Shown: positions 37,657-48,500 of the stretch, piece after piece
Layout of the letters: each line of letters opens with the position of its first letter
How positions within the stretch are numbered: position 1 is the first letter of the stretch
DNA from: Zanthoxylum bungeanum
Taxonomy: Eukaryota > Streptophyta > Magnoliopsida > Sapindales > Rutaceae
DNA: 64,000 nt
Assembly: GCA_019454045.1 (NCBI GenBank)
Contig: SKCR01025356.1
Location: 124,001 to 188,000, forward strand
Reading direction: 5' to 3'
The notes under the pieces: model-generated
Databases searched by the model: none
What the model was told of the DNA's origin: nothing
The model's input: only the letters and a program-made list of their open reading frames with translations
Position numbers and translations under genes: made by a program

Positions 37657-40323
37657 TCAGCTAGACGTGTCTTCTTGAACATTAGGCTGGATCTGAAAGT
37701 GTGACACTTTCTTTTTGTTGCTCAAATGATTCTCCCCAGTAGTGTTTGACACGCTTGTTTTTAACCTTGAAAGTTTTGTTAGCGTCAGGATCATGTACTC
37801 AACGGCTCTGTTTGGTAAAACTTTGGTGATCACAAATGGACCTGACCACCGTGATTTTGGCTTCCATGGGAAGAATTTCACCCTTGATTTGTTTAATAGT
37901 ACCTTCTGCCCTGGTTCCAGTTGTATGCGTACTAACTTCTCATCATGTCTTTTCTTGCCCTTTTCTTTGTACAATTTGGCATCTTCAAAAGGCTGATTGT
38001 GAAATTCCTCCAATTCGTTGAGCTGGTGGAAATTTTTCTCTTCTGTTGTTTGTAGTGCAAGAATTGGCTCTTTCAGTGCAAAATATGCTTTATCTTTAGG
38101 CTCCACAGGCAATTGACATGTTTTAAGTTTGTCAGTAGAACTTTGTCTTTCATCAGAGTTCTGAATGGTACTATGTATCATATCGAGTTTGAAACATTCC
38201 TCATTCTTTTCATCATCTGGGAAATTCATGGCTTTGAAAACATTGAATGTTACTTCTTGGTCCTGTACCCTCATGGTTAATTCTCCTTTTTGTACATCAA
38301 TAATGGTTCGACCTGTAGCCAAGAATGGTCTCCCAATGATGATTGGCACGTATGCGTCTTCCTCCATATCAAGGACAATAAAATCTGCTGGGAAAATGAA
38401 TTTGTCAACCTTGACCAGCACATCCTCAACTACGCCTCTTGGAAATACGAGCGTTCTATCAGCAAGTTGCAGTGAGACTGAAGTTGGCATTGTTTCTCCA
38501 ATCTGTAATTTCCTGAAAATAGAAAAAGGCATCAAGTTAACACTAGCACCTAAATCATATAAAGCCTTACCAAAGTTATGTTCTCCTATGACGCAAGGAA
38601 CAGTGAAACTGCCATGATCTTTCAACTTCGGGGGAAGTTTCCTCTGAATGATAGCACTGCATTCTTCTGATAATGCTACTGTCTCGTAATCTCCCAATCT
38701 CCGCTTTCGTGAAAGAATATCTTTCATGAATTTGGCATAGGTGGGAATTCGTTCCAAGGCTTCTGCAAATGGAATGTTGATGTGAAGCTTTTTGAACACC
38801 TCCAGGAATCGAGCAAACTGCTTGTCCAGTTTATTCTTCTGAAGACGTTGAGGAAAAGGTGGAGGTGGAGTGATTTGTTCTTTTTCCTTTGCTTCTTTTT
38901 CCTCCATTTGTGGAACTGCATCTTTTGGAACTTCCTCAATTGTTGCTTTGATTCCAACATCTTTATTGATCTCAGTACCACTTTTTAAGGTAATAGCTTG
39001 ACATTGCTCCTTCCCTCGGTTCCTTGGATTTGGTTCTGTGTTGCTGGGAAGATTACCTGGCGGTCTGTAACTCTGAGCATTGGCCAGTTGTCCGATTTGA
39101 TTCTCCAGTGCTTTGATGGAAGCTGATTGGCTCTGAAACATAGGATCATATTTTTTTAACTGATTCAGCACTTCTGTTATTCTTGGTTCATTTATCTGTT
39201 CTTGGCCTTTGTTCTGTTGCTGGAATCCAGGTGGTGGATAGTTCTGCTGTTGGAATCCAGGTGGTGGATTGTTCTTTTGCCCTGAGTTGTTGCTCCATGA
39301 AAAATTAGGATGATTCCTCCACCCCGGATTGTAGGTGTTGGAATATGGATTATTCCCCTGTCTGTTGAAATTGTTGACAAAATTTACCGTTTCTTCAAGT
39401 TGGTTTGACTCTGGTATTCCTCCATATGGTGAACTTATGGATCCAGTGGTAAGAGTCTCCATGAATTTGCATATCTGATCTAGCTTGGTGTTGACTGCTG
39501 TATTGGCTCCACTTTCATAAATTCCTGCAATTCTTTGGATCATGCTCCTTTCAGTTGGCCATAAGGAATTGTTGTTGGCCATTTCTTCGATTAGTTCCCA
39601 TGCTTGATCTTCTCCTTTTGCCATTAAAGCTCCTCCAGCAGCAGCATCAATTGTGGTTCTCATTATTCCAGAAATTCCATTATAGAATGTTTGGACTTGA
39701 AGCCATTTTGGAATCTCATGGTGTGGACATTTCCGGAGTAAATAATTGTACCTTTCCCAAGCTTCGTAGAGAGTTTCTGAGTCTTTTTGTACAAAGGATG
39801 TGATGTCATTCCTCAGCTTTCCGGTTCTGGCTGGTGGAAAGTACTTTGCAAGAAATTTGGTGGCTAAAGTGTTCCAAGTTGTGATAGAACCTGGTGGTAG
39901 TGATTGTAGCCAAGCTTTAGCTCTGTCCTTCAAGGAGTATGGAAAAACTCGCAGTCTCATTGCTTCTTCCGCTTCTCGGTTATAATTAAAAGTGCCGCAA
40001 ACTTCCAGGAAGTTGCTGATGTGGGCATTAGGATCTTCAGTTGCATTCCCCCCGAATTGAACTGAGTGTTGAATCATCTGAATGCATGTTTTGATGTCAC
40101 ACGCATTTGCTGGTAAGGGAGGAAGTACAATACAGGAAATGAGTCTGTCAACCACCAGAATGGTTCTGTCTCGAATGGGTATTGGTGGTGCAACGATCAA
40201 AGGTTCAGGTTCCATGTTGACTAAAGCTTCTTGGCCTTCTCGCCTTTCCCTTCTCAACTGTCTGATGGTTCTTTCAATTTCTGGGTCAAGCGGTTGAAGT
40301 TCAAAGCTTCTGGTTCGTCTCAT
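37657..40323 (-). CDS. Athila-like gag-protease polyprotein fused to the integrase C-terminal tail
   Basis: A single open frame; an upstream in-frame ATG at 40347 would give 896 residues. The preferred start is the ATG at 40323 (MRRTRSFELQPLDPEIERTI), matching element A. Residues below count from 40347. Gag capsid spans about 90-300 (VQFGGNATEDPNAHI, WLQSLPPGSITTW, DAAAGGALM). An Asn/Gln/Pro-rich linker follows with a duplicated PPPGFQQQN. A coiled segment lies near 385-425. The aspartic protease has DLGASVNLMP (598-607) and IIGRPFLATG (670-679). From about 777 the sequence is the integrase C-terminus (KLYKEKGKKRHDEKL, KSRWSGPFVITKV). RT, RNase H and the integrase core are gone, yet the frame is intact across the junction. 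Confidence 0.9.
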   Translation of the reverse strand: MRRTRSFELQPLDPEIERTIRQLRRERREGQEALVNMEPEPLIVAPPIPIRDRTILVVDRLISCIVLPPLPANACDIKTCIQMIQHSVQFGGNATEDPNAHISNFLEVCGTFNYNREAEEAMRLRVFPYSLKDRAKAWLQSLPPGSITTWNTLATKFLAKYFPPARTGKLRNDITSFVQKDSETLYEAWERYNYLLRKCPHHEIPKWLQVQTFYNGISGIMRTTIDAAAGGALMAKGEDQAWELIEEMANNNSLWPTERSMIQRIAGIYESGANTAVNTKLDQICKFMETLTTGSISSPYGGIPESNQLEETVNFVNNFNRQGNNPYSNTYNPGWRNHPNFSWSNNSGQKNNPPPGFQQQNYPPPGFQQQNKGQEQINEPRITEVLNQLKKYDPMFQSQSASIKALENQIGQLANAQSYRPPGNLPSNTEPNPRNRGKEQCQAITLKSGTEINKDVGIKATIEEVPKDAVPQMEEKEAKEKEQITPPPPFPQRLQKNKLDKQFARFLEVFKKLHINIPFAEALERIPTYAKFMKDILSRKRRLGDYETVALSEECSAIIQRKLPPKLKDHGSFTVPCVIGEHNFGKALYDLGASVNLMPFSIFRKLQIGETMPTSVSLQLADRTLVFPRGVVEDVLVKVDKFIFPADFIVLDMEEDAYVPIIIGRPFLATGRTIIDVQKGELTMRVQDQEVTFNVFKAMNFPDDEKNEECFKLDMIHSTIQNSDERQSSTDKLKTCQLPVEPKDKAYFALKEPILALQTTEEKNFHQLNELEEFHNQPFEDAKLYKEKGKKRHDEKLVRIQLEPGQKVLLNKSRVKFFPWKPKSRWSGPFVITKVLPNRAVEYMILTLTKLSRLKTSVSNTTGENHLSNKKKVSHFQIQPNVQEDTSS

Positions 40324-40432
40324 GAAGTTTCTGAGAACCTGAAACACAAGAAAACAAAAACAATAAGTAAAAAGAAAATTAGATACAAGTAAAGGTATCT
40401 AACCCCTAAACTAATAGTAAAAGATAACTAAG

Positions 40433-40450
40433 TCTCCGGCAACGGCGCCA
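40433..40450 (-). other. Primer-binding site of element B (tRNA-Asp type)
   Basis: The minus strand reads TGGCGCCGTTGCCGGAGA, six bases from the 5' LTR (40457). It is complementary to plant tRNA-Asp with one mismatch, as in element A. Confidence 0.88.
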
Positions 40451-40456
40451 AAAACT

Positions 40457-42609
40457 TGACCGGCGTAAACACACACGTATAACGCAAGCGCACGTATCGT
40501 TCAAGTAGTATAAAAATATCGATCCCACGAGGACTTAATATCTAATCTATTAATTTTATGAGGTCAAATGATTACTAGTATCTAACAGGTTGATTGATTG
40601 ATTTGAAATGGTGATGATTCTAAATTTAAAAACAAGTAAATAAAATTGTCGAAAATAGGTTTTAAGAAAATTCAATATTAAAAACTATATAGGGTTGTGA
40701 TTTCTTCCAATATCATTTAAAGATGAAGTGATTATCTTAAAGTTGGGTAATATATTGATTATTAACCTGGAACACTAAATTATGTGTAAGCCTCTGTCGA
40801 TGGTCAGACACAAATACCCAGTTTAACCCAATTGAACCATATGTCTATGTCAACCAAATTATCTGGATTCATTAAGTTTAAGTCCCAATTATGGCTACCC
40901 CCGCCCGACAGGTATATTCCTATCCTGTAAGGAAATCTATTAAAGGGTTATCTATCCTCAAGGAAGATCGTGGGCTATTGAGTCTAAGGCTGAAACCTAA
41001 AATCCCTATGTCTAGTTCATTTTAGATTTACCAGATCAATTTTATTAATGGCCAATTAATGAAAAAGCATTAAGTTTAAGACTCAATAAATAAATCTTTA
41101 TATTACCCAAGCTATAATCTAACCCTTATAAAACGGTGATATTGGATTTCATCACAACCCCAGATAACTAATTTAGTTACAACACATAACTAGGGCTAGT
41201 AAAAACTTGAAAATAAAAGACATAAAGTAAAAATGCGGTAAAGTAAATACTGAAAAGTAAATTACAATAAAATAAAATGCTAAGGTAAAAGGAATTACTT
41301 TTACTACTACTAATTTAGATATCTCCCATAAAATAATATATAAACTTGTGATTCTTTTTCCAACCAGCCATATAGGCGGTAACCTGATTAAGTCAAATTA
41401 AGTCCAACCAGCCATAAAGGCGGAACCAAAATTAAATTACCAACCGACCAATCTGGCGGTATCCTTTATTAGTCAGGTTTAAATCAGATTAAAATGAATT
41501 ACCAACCGACCAATCTGGCGGTATCCTTTTTAAGTCAATATTTTAAATAGTGAATATATTATTTTTAAGGGAGATTAATCTAAATAGTAACAGTAAAAGA
41601 ATTACCTTTCACCCTAGCTGGAGAGTTACCTCCTCATGGTAAATAAAAATTGTAAAAAGTAAAAAGTAAAAATTAAATTACTATATAAACAAAACGTAAT
41701 TAAAATTAATTACAAAACTAAAAACTAAAAAACTAAAAATTAAAAGAAAGTAGAGAGAGAAACTCACTCTTTAGAAAGATTATAAGAGAGAGAGTGGTGC
41801 CCTGAATTCTGAAATCTCGAGCTCAATTTATAGGCGCGGGTAAGGTCCAGCGTCGCGACGCCAGATTCGTCGACGTGGCACGCTGTGGTTCGTCGGTTGC
41901 AGATTCCGGATAAGTGATAAGGTGACACGTGGCAGAGTGGTTGGAACTCAATTATTGGGACACGTGGCGGCTTCTGATTGGTCGATGAGATTCTTATCCG
42001 CCACGTGTCAGATAAGGATAGGATATCCAATAATTGATGCTGACGTGGCGGTGACGTGGCGACACGTGGGAAAGAGACTGTCGGCACCATAGAATTGCGA
42101 CACGTGGCACTTCCTGATTGGCTGATGATGATGTGGCACAACACGTGGCAATGTTGACTTGTTGACTTGCTGACATGGCTGATGACATGGAGACACGTAG
42201 GATGACACATGGCGATGATGACTCTTGGCACCGTAGGATGCTGACACGTGTCACGGTGCATGTTAGCAGATCGGTTGTGATGGTGACACGTGGCACGGCG
42301 CATTTTAGCAAAGTCAAACTTTTCTCAGATTCTGATTTGTGGACCTGGCGCACGTTAGCACTGTTCGGCGCATTTTAGACGTCGCGACGCGTAAGTCTTG
42401 GCGTCGCGACGCGCTTAAGACCAAAATATCCCTGTTGACGCATTTTTGTCCGTTTTTGCCCCAAATTGCCTCCAATGCTTTCCAAACTTTATTTTCTGCA
42501 AAATAACACCAAATACATCAAAACGTTCACAAAACTCGCGAAACTATACAAAATATTAAAAATATTAAGTTAATTGAGTGGGAAATAGTGATATAAATAT
42601 CACTCATCA
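40457..42609 (-). repeat. 5' LTR of element B
   Basis: 2153 bp, same boundaries and internal features as 32595-34754. One GCGTCGCGACGC copy is lost by a 20-bp-scale deletion (around 41850). The high similarity of the two LTRs indicates recent insertion. Confidence 0.93.
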
Positions 42610-43721
42610 GCAGTGACCTCCAAAATGCAGTGAAAAACATGACACCTACGTGAACGGATGAATAGATAACACCTAATAAACGATACGGGCTAAAAGGCGC
42701 GGCAAAGCATCGTGTTAAAGGATTTTAACCCCTTGACATGGAGGACCTTTAATCCAACTTACTAAGCCCATGCGCTAAAATCATAATGCGTATAAAAAAT
42801 AAAGACAACAATATCGGACTTTGTATACCCGAATGAACACATCTTACATTCAACCGAATATACGTCATCCGGCGTGGCAAAACATCGTGGTAAAGGATTT
42901 TAACCCCTCGAAACAGAGGACCTTTAATCCAACTTACTAAGCCCATGCACTAATATCATAATGCATAGAAAAAATAAAGACAACGATATCGGACTTTGTA
43001 TACCCGATTGAACACATCTTACATTCAACCGAATATACGTCATCCGGCGCGGCAAAACATCGCGGTAAAGGATTTTAACCCCTCGAAATGGAGGACCTTT
43101 AATCCAACTTACTAAGCCCATACGCTTTATCTCATCATTACACAAACAAATAACATGCATAATTTAAATAACGGATAATAAACGAATCAAAACAACATAA
43201 AACAAAATATGCGTCGTTTGCTCAAGTGGTACGTGGATTTGTATCCCAAGTACAGACCGCACTACCGTCCATTCGGATTCGGCTACGAAATTTATGTCTG
43301 GGTTTCCATCCTATATACCACAAGAGGCGACACATTTTCCATTTTATTCAAAGCCACAATATACATCCATGAACGACTCTCATACGAAAAAATAACTAAA
43401 ACGATTAAAAGATGAATAAAAATAAATACGAAAAATGCCCTCAGGTCTAACCTTTTATGTCGACTCTCGGAAGTACCGTACATGGTCGTCGGAAGGGTGG
43501 ATGCTCCGTAACTCCTTCGGTTCACTGGTTCAACGTTTTCTCTCGCTGTTTCGCTGCTCAAGCTACCATTTTCGCTCCGTTTCGCTGCTATTTTGCTGCT
43601 GTTTTACTGCTGTTTTGGGGTTTCTTTAGGGGTTTTAGAGTGCAGTTCTTGTTACTGTTTTGGGGTATTTTCTGGGCTGTTTTACTTCGACTTTGAGGGG
43701 GATTTTGTGGCTGTTTGTGAG

Positions 43722-44763
43722 GCAGTTTAGGGTTTATTTTGGCGTGCAGTGGGGGTGTTGGATAATTATGACCCATAGCGTCACTATTTGTACAGATCAT
43801 GGTGTTGTTGTACAAATTAACTATGTGACAAAGGAGATTGCACTCTTATCATTTGTGATTAGATCACCTAGATGTATAAATGATAGGAGGTCATTATGAT
43901 TTTTTCCTAGATTGAGAATGATATGAGACAATATCAGTCCACGGAGGATAAATCATTAAATATCCATAGTTAGAGTATTATCGAGATTGGACATCGATAA
44001 ATGCATAAAAGACTAGTATTACACTTGTGCGCGTTGTGAGGGCACAAACAGCAGAGTTCTCATATATTTGGGTATAGGATAATCATGCACGTGTAATAGG
44101 AGGTTGTGTTTTACCGATGGTATGGGAAACAGCTTCGCTTTGGATAGACCCCCTCGGAATTCCATTGGTAGTATGACTATGTGTCTATGGAAGTCCGAAA
44201 TCAGGGTAGGTGTATTTAGTCTTAACCTGAGACTTGCACCGTTAATACTTGCGACAATCAATATACTTTGGTTTTGGTCGTCCAGGGCTTTAACCGGTTC
44301 TGTGTACGCCTCTGCTGGGTATATTGAGAATCGTAGTGTGTTGGGTGTGATATCAAAACGGAAGTGTCACTCCAGTCATATGGAGTTGATGATCGCGCAG
44401 GGATACAGAACTGGTTCTCTAATGGGTTGCAACCATCGGGATAATATGACTTGGTCATGATTATCCGATAATAAAGAGACTAGTTTCTCGTAATCCAATA
44501 TATGCTTCGTACGGGGCAGACACTGTACCAGCCCCAGGCCTTGCATGTGATCATCCGATACTGGATCGAAATACGCAATACTATGTATACTACGCTTGAT
44601 ATAGATCCTTATATTCCTGTAAGGATATTTCTGGAGAATTGGGTTGGCATGGCGTTTTGCTAGAAGTCAACCTTGTCTTGTAAATCGGTAAAAACGTAGT
44701 ACTAGGTACTTACGTGTTCGGATAGTCCGACGACCGTATTTACTACAAACATATCCGGGGATC
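43722..44763. other. LTRc-specific segment missing from LTRb
   Basis: About 1.04 kb between gtggctgtttgtgagg and atgggtcgcttccc. LTRb (about 25992-25997) joins these flanks almost directly. The segment has no target duplication and no recognised genes, so loss from LTRb is more likely than insertion into LTRc. Confidence 0.55.
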
Positions 44764-46552
44764 TCATGGGTCGCTTCCCGAAGATTCAACGATGACGTAT
44801 GACTCGTACTTTTAATTAATCTGGGATTAATTAGATGAGAGAGAAAATTAATCTGGGATTAATTGCAGAGATATTTTATCTAGGATAAAATATCATTTAA
44901 AGAGAGATAACGATTAATTTGGAATTAATCGATAAAATAATATATTCGATATATTATACGAAATTGGATTTCGACGCGGAATTAAAATTAGATTTTAATT
45001 CGGGCGAACAAGTTAATTTAGAATTAATTCATTAGCGACGTGAATAGTGATTTCGCTAGGCATAATCCTTTAATTACGTCGCAACGGAAAATTCGTTAAT
45101 TTGGAATTAGCGAACCCGAGCCTGAGATTTTTTGCGAGCGCATTCGTATTTCGAATTCAAGTGCGGCACGCAAGTCAAATCAAACGTCAAATCGCTAGTC
45201 ACATCAAGCGTCAAATCACATGTCACTTTGAGTGATGTGACCATTGATTAATTGATTGATGTGACTTGATGGGAGTGGTTGGCATTTATGTCTTTAATGG
45301 TTTGACTTTTTTTAAGCCAAAATTTGGTATATGATTTTAGAAAATCAATTACCAAAAACCATTTCACATTTATCTCTCTCTCCCCTCCAATTCCTATCCT
45401 CTCTCACGCCCATGGAGGGGCTGTTCTTGCTCTTCTATTTCTGGCAGAAAACCGAGCATGAGGGAAGCTAAAGTGTTTGATTTTTGTGGCAAAAATCAAG
45501 GTGCTAGCACACTACGAAGTCATGCGAAGGTGATAGGGAAGTCTACCCATGAGCTTGGAATCGTTTGACGAAGCTTGGAGCTTTCATAGAGGACTAACAA
45601 TGGCCGAAAATGGAGCCCAACAGCAGCTCACTGCCGTGAGCAATAAGGAGGGCATAAATTATTTTTTTTCATTGTCGCGTCGCTCAACTGATCGATGTGA
45701 GTATTCCGCAACTCCCTCGTTGTATTCATACATATGTTTTATGCTTTATATTCGATCCTCGGGGCCGTAGAACTCCAACATGGGGCTAGTGAATGGAGGC
45801 TTATGCGCTGATGATGGACTAGATTTTTGGTGCGTGAATGGGGTAGTGTGTGGGGAGACGGCTCACGACAGTGGAGGGGTTCTTTTGCTTCTTGTTGGGC
45901 GGTAATGCAAGGTTATTTCTTGTGTGAATTCTGTGTGAATGAGCTAGGGGTGTGAAGGGTTGGAATTGGGTTTCTTTTATAGAAAAATGCTAGGGCTTCT
46001 CCTTGTTTGAAAATGAAGGAATCAATTAGTGTCTTACAAGGAAAGCAAAAGATTGATTGGAGACAAGATTTGGTTTAATTAGGAAGTTAATATATTTAAT
46101 TTTTTTGGTTTAGGAATGATATTTGTTTTATTAGGAAGGGATATATTTGATTGATTTTAATTAGGCATGATTTTATTTTAAATTGGTATATGATTTTTAG
46201 ATTTTATTTAATTTTTTCATGTGTTAAATATGTATTTAATTAATTTGGATGTGTTTTATGGGCTTTGGTGGGCTAATTGGGCTTGGGTGTGAGGCTAGCA
46301 GCAAAACCAGAAATATCGACACCGTTCGAACGCCGATTCGAACGCTACACGAACGCCCACAATCTGCTTGATGTTCGAACGTGGTAACGAACGCAACACG
46401 AACTAAAACAGTGAACTTGTGAAATGAATCTGATGACATACTTATTCTGAATTTCCCCTTCTGACGTCCGTTTCCCGCGACTTAAAAGGTAGTGCCTCCA
46501 AATGAGACTCATCATAGGGACTTATATGCAAAAATGCAGTGCCTACAATGTT

Positions 46553-47537
46553 TTTGATAGTAAAGCATAAGTCTAATGACGAATTTGTTTGCTTTAGATG
46601 AAATTTTAGAAACGATAAGTCCCAATTGATTTTTATCTGATGCCTTGAGTAGGTGATCTAGGTTAGACTCGTAAGCACTTAAAATAGGTTTTTAGCAGTA
46701 AGAACCTAAGTAGTTGACAAAGTGACTAGTTGAAGAAATTGTTTGCCGATGAATGACCGTTTGCTTAGATATCTATCTCATTATGCTAGTATTATGATAT
46801 ATGGTATGATAAGAAACGAAAAAGAAAAAGAAACCACCTACAACCGATAAGCGTGAAGCTACCTATGAGCGAGTGTTAGGACCACAATAAGGAGAAATGC
46901 TACCTTAAAGGGTATGCGTGTTGAAAAAAATAACAAAATAAAAGAGAAATAATAAAAAAAGAATAAAAAAGAGCAGAAAAAAGAAGAAAATAAAATCGTA
47001 CCATACTAAGGAAATAAAGGCAAATTCATAGTACTAATAAGATATCTAGGTTGGTTTGACCCATCGAATCTCAATTTTTGAGACGAAATCATCGAGTTAG
47101 CTTACTTATGAGTCGAGCTGTAAATGAACCTGTATACACACACACACTGTGAGTCTGGCTTAGATAATTTATTCAAGAACTTAGATTTTAGTCGCGTTGA
47201 GTACTTTGAAAGTTCTCTGATTTCATTGATAAACACTATTTGAGGGCAATAATATGCATAACTATTAGGATTATTTCATTTTATTTGCTTTTTAATTATT
47301 TTTTATATTTTGCATGATTGTGTGTGAATGACGTTTGTGGGTATCGTTGCTGTAAGCCCTCACGAGACTATAACTCGTCCACTAGGGCCGCCGAGGGGTT
47401 TAAAGGCTTGTTGCATACGCTAAATGCAATCGTGATCCCTACGAAAGTGGTCTACTTAATTTTGTTACTTATTTATATATTTAGTTTTTATTTTGTCTTT
47501 TGCTCGGGACTAGCAAAATCTTAAGTTTGGGGGTGTT
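46553..47537 (+). other. 3' noncoding part of element A with conserved block and polypurine tract
   Basis: Resumes element A after the ATGTT duplication. It holds the 120-bp block shared with element B (47331-47450), a hairpin TTTTGCTCGGGACTAGCAAAA (about 47499-47519) and the polypurine tract AAGTTTGGGGGTG next to the 3' LTR. A purine-rich, A-heavy stretch lies at 46815-47000. Confidence 0.7.
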
Positions 47538-48493
47538 TGATAAGTGTGGTTTATACCCACTTATTCCTGCATTATTAGCTTACTATTTTGTTAGTTTTCG
47601 TATCATTTAATATATTTTATAATTCTTTTATGTTTTATTTGTAGGAAGCATCAATATATGGATCTTGGGACATTTATACATGTTTTGGAACCATACAGAT
47701 GCATCAGAAGCACACAAGAAGAGCAGAAAAATGGAAATCAAATAACCAGTTAACTTGCAACACATCGCGACGCGCCCTTGCTTTAGATTCATGACTTGTT
47801 TATATTGTTATTATCTTTTAGTCATGAACTAACTCCTTAATTCTGGAGAATGATGTAACTGATGCTTGAACCTCTGTATTGATTGTCGATTTTGTTATGA
47901 AGTTTTATTGAGTTTATTTATATTCTTTTGAGTTTAATGCTTCTTGGTTGCTGGCCACAATTAAGATGATGAATATTTAGAATCTATCACTCGAGAGAGA
48001 GGATTTTGAATAGATCTAGAGAATATAACCTATGAGTTTTATAGAGTTCGAGAGAATATATAAGTTCCTTTGAAGTTGTTAATATAAAATCACAAAGCAT
48101 AACGAGTTGTTAACTACTACATTTTTATAGCGATATCGAAGTCTGTAGTTGATGATATGTTCACTGATACTCGAGAAAGGGAGTGGATATTTTCGGAGTC
48201 TTGACTTATAAACAATATAACTGAACAAGGATTAATTGGCATGACAAATACATAGGAGATAGCTAGGTGAAATCAGACTCCACATCTCTATCGTATTAGT
48301 TCCTCATATCTAAATATTTTTATATTTTATTTATTTAATTAAATCTTATTAATTATCGTCTAAATAAAGTTAGGATTATCAATTGTAGTATTTAGTGCGA
48401 GTTAACGCAATCCCTGTGGATTCGACACTCTAAACTCATTTATACTAAAACTTGACACCGTACACTTGCGGTACGATATAAAATAGCACAACA
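47538..48493 (+). repeat. 3' LTR of element A
   Basis: 956 bp, TGATAAGTGTGG to GCACAACA. It lacks about 330 bp relative to the 5' LTR. It is followed by AGTTTTT, the same seven bases that follow the 5' LTR inside the element, and then by chromovirus sequence. Confidence 0.85.
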
Positions 48494-48500
48494 AGTTTTT

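Larger units (their letters stand above)
32595..42609 (-). mobile_element. Element B: young non-autonomous Athila-like retrotransposon carrying a LOG-like gene copy (TSD GCAGT)
   Basis: 10,015 bp with LTRs at 32595-34754 and 40457-42609 that are near-identical apart from scattered substitutions and small indels. It is flanked by GCAGT at 32590-32594 and 42610-42614. Order in element sense: 5' LTR, PBS, gag-protease-integrase-tail ORF (40323-37657), conserved GGGAGGCAACCC block, Cys-rich ORF (37484-37176), LOG-like pseudogene (36731-36080), internal hairpin/polypurine tract, noncoding 3' module, terminal polypurine tract, 3' LTR. RT, RNase H and the integrase core are missing. It is the youngest insertion in the nest. 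Confidence 0.93.
21858..46547 (-). mobile_element. Tat/Ogre-like three-LTR complex inserted in element A (TSD ATGTT)
   Basis: The outer ends read TGTGGGAACACAG (21858) and CAGTGCCTACA (46547), and are flanked by ATGTT at 21853-21857 and 46548-46552. Inside, in + order: truncated LTRa (21858-23507), leader with PBS (23508-23965), LTRb (23966-27778), interior with gag (27779-31735), and LTRc (31736-46547, itself split by element B). PBS and gag orientation are minus. RT, RNase H and most of integrase are absent, so the element is non-autonomous. It is a recombined form of an originally two-LTR element. Confidence 0.85.
31736..46547 (-). repeat. LTRc, 5' LTR of the Tat/Ogre element, split by element B
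   Basis: LTR parts are 31736-32594 and 42615-46547, about 4.8 kb when joined. It is longer than LTRb because it keeps the segment 43722-44763. A 73-codon frame at 45549-45770 is also present in LTRb at 26779-27000, but only as inherited LTR sequence. Confidence 0.88.

Noticed and set aside
43722..44763. Separate mobile insertion in LTRc
   Set aside because: No target duplication or matching termini were found. A deletion in LTRb explains the difference better.
47351..47377. 5-bp stem with a 7-base loop, like an anticodon arm
   Set aside because: There is no T at the position before the putative anticodon, no acceptor stem and no T-arm. It is treated as a hairpin of the conserved retrotransposon block.
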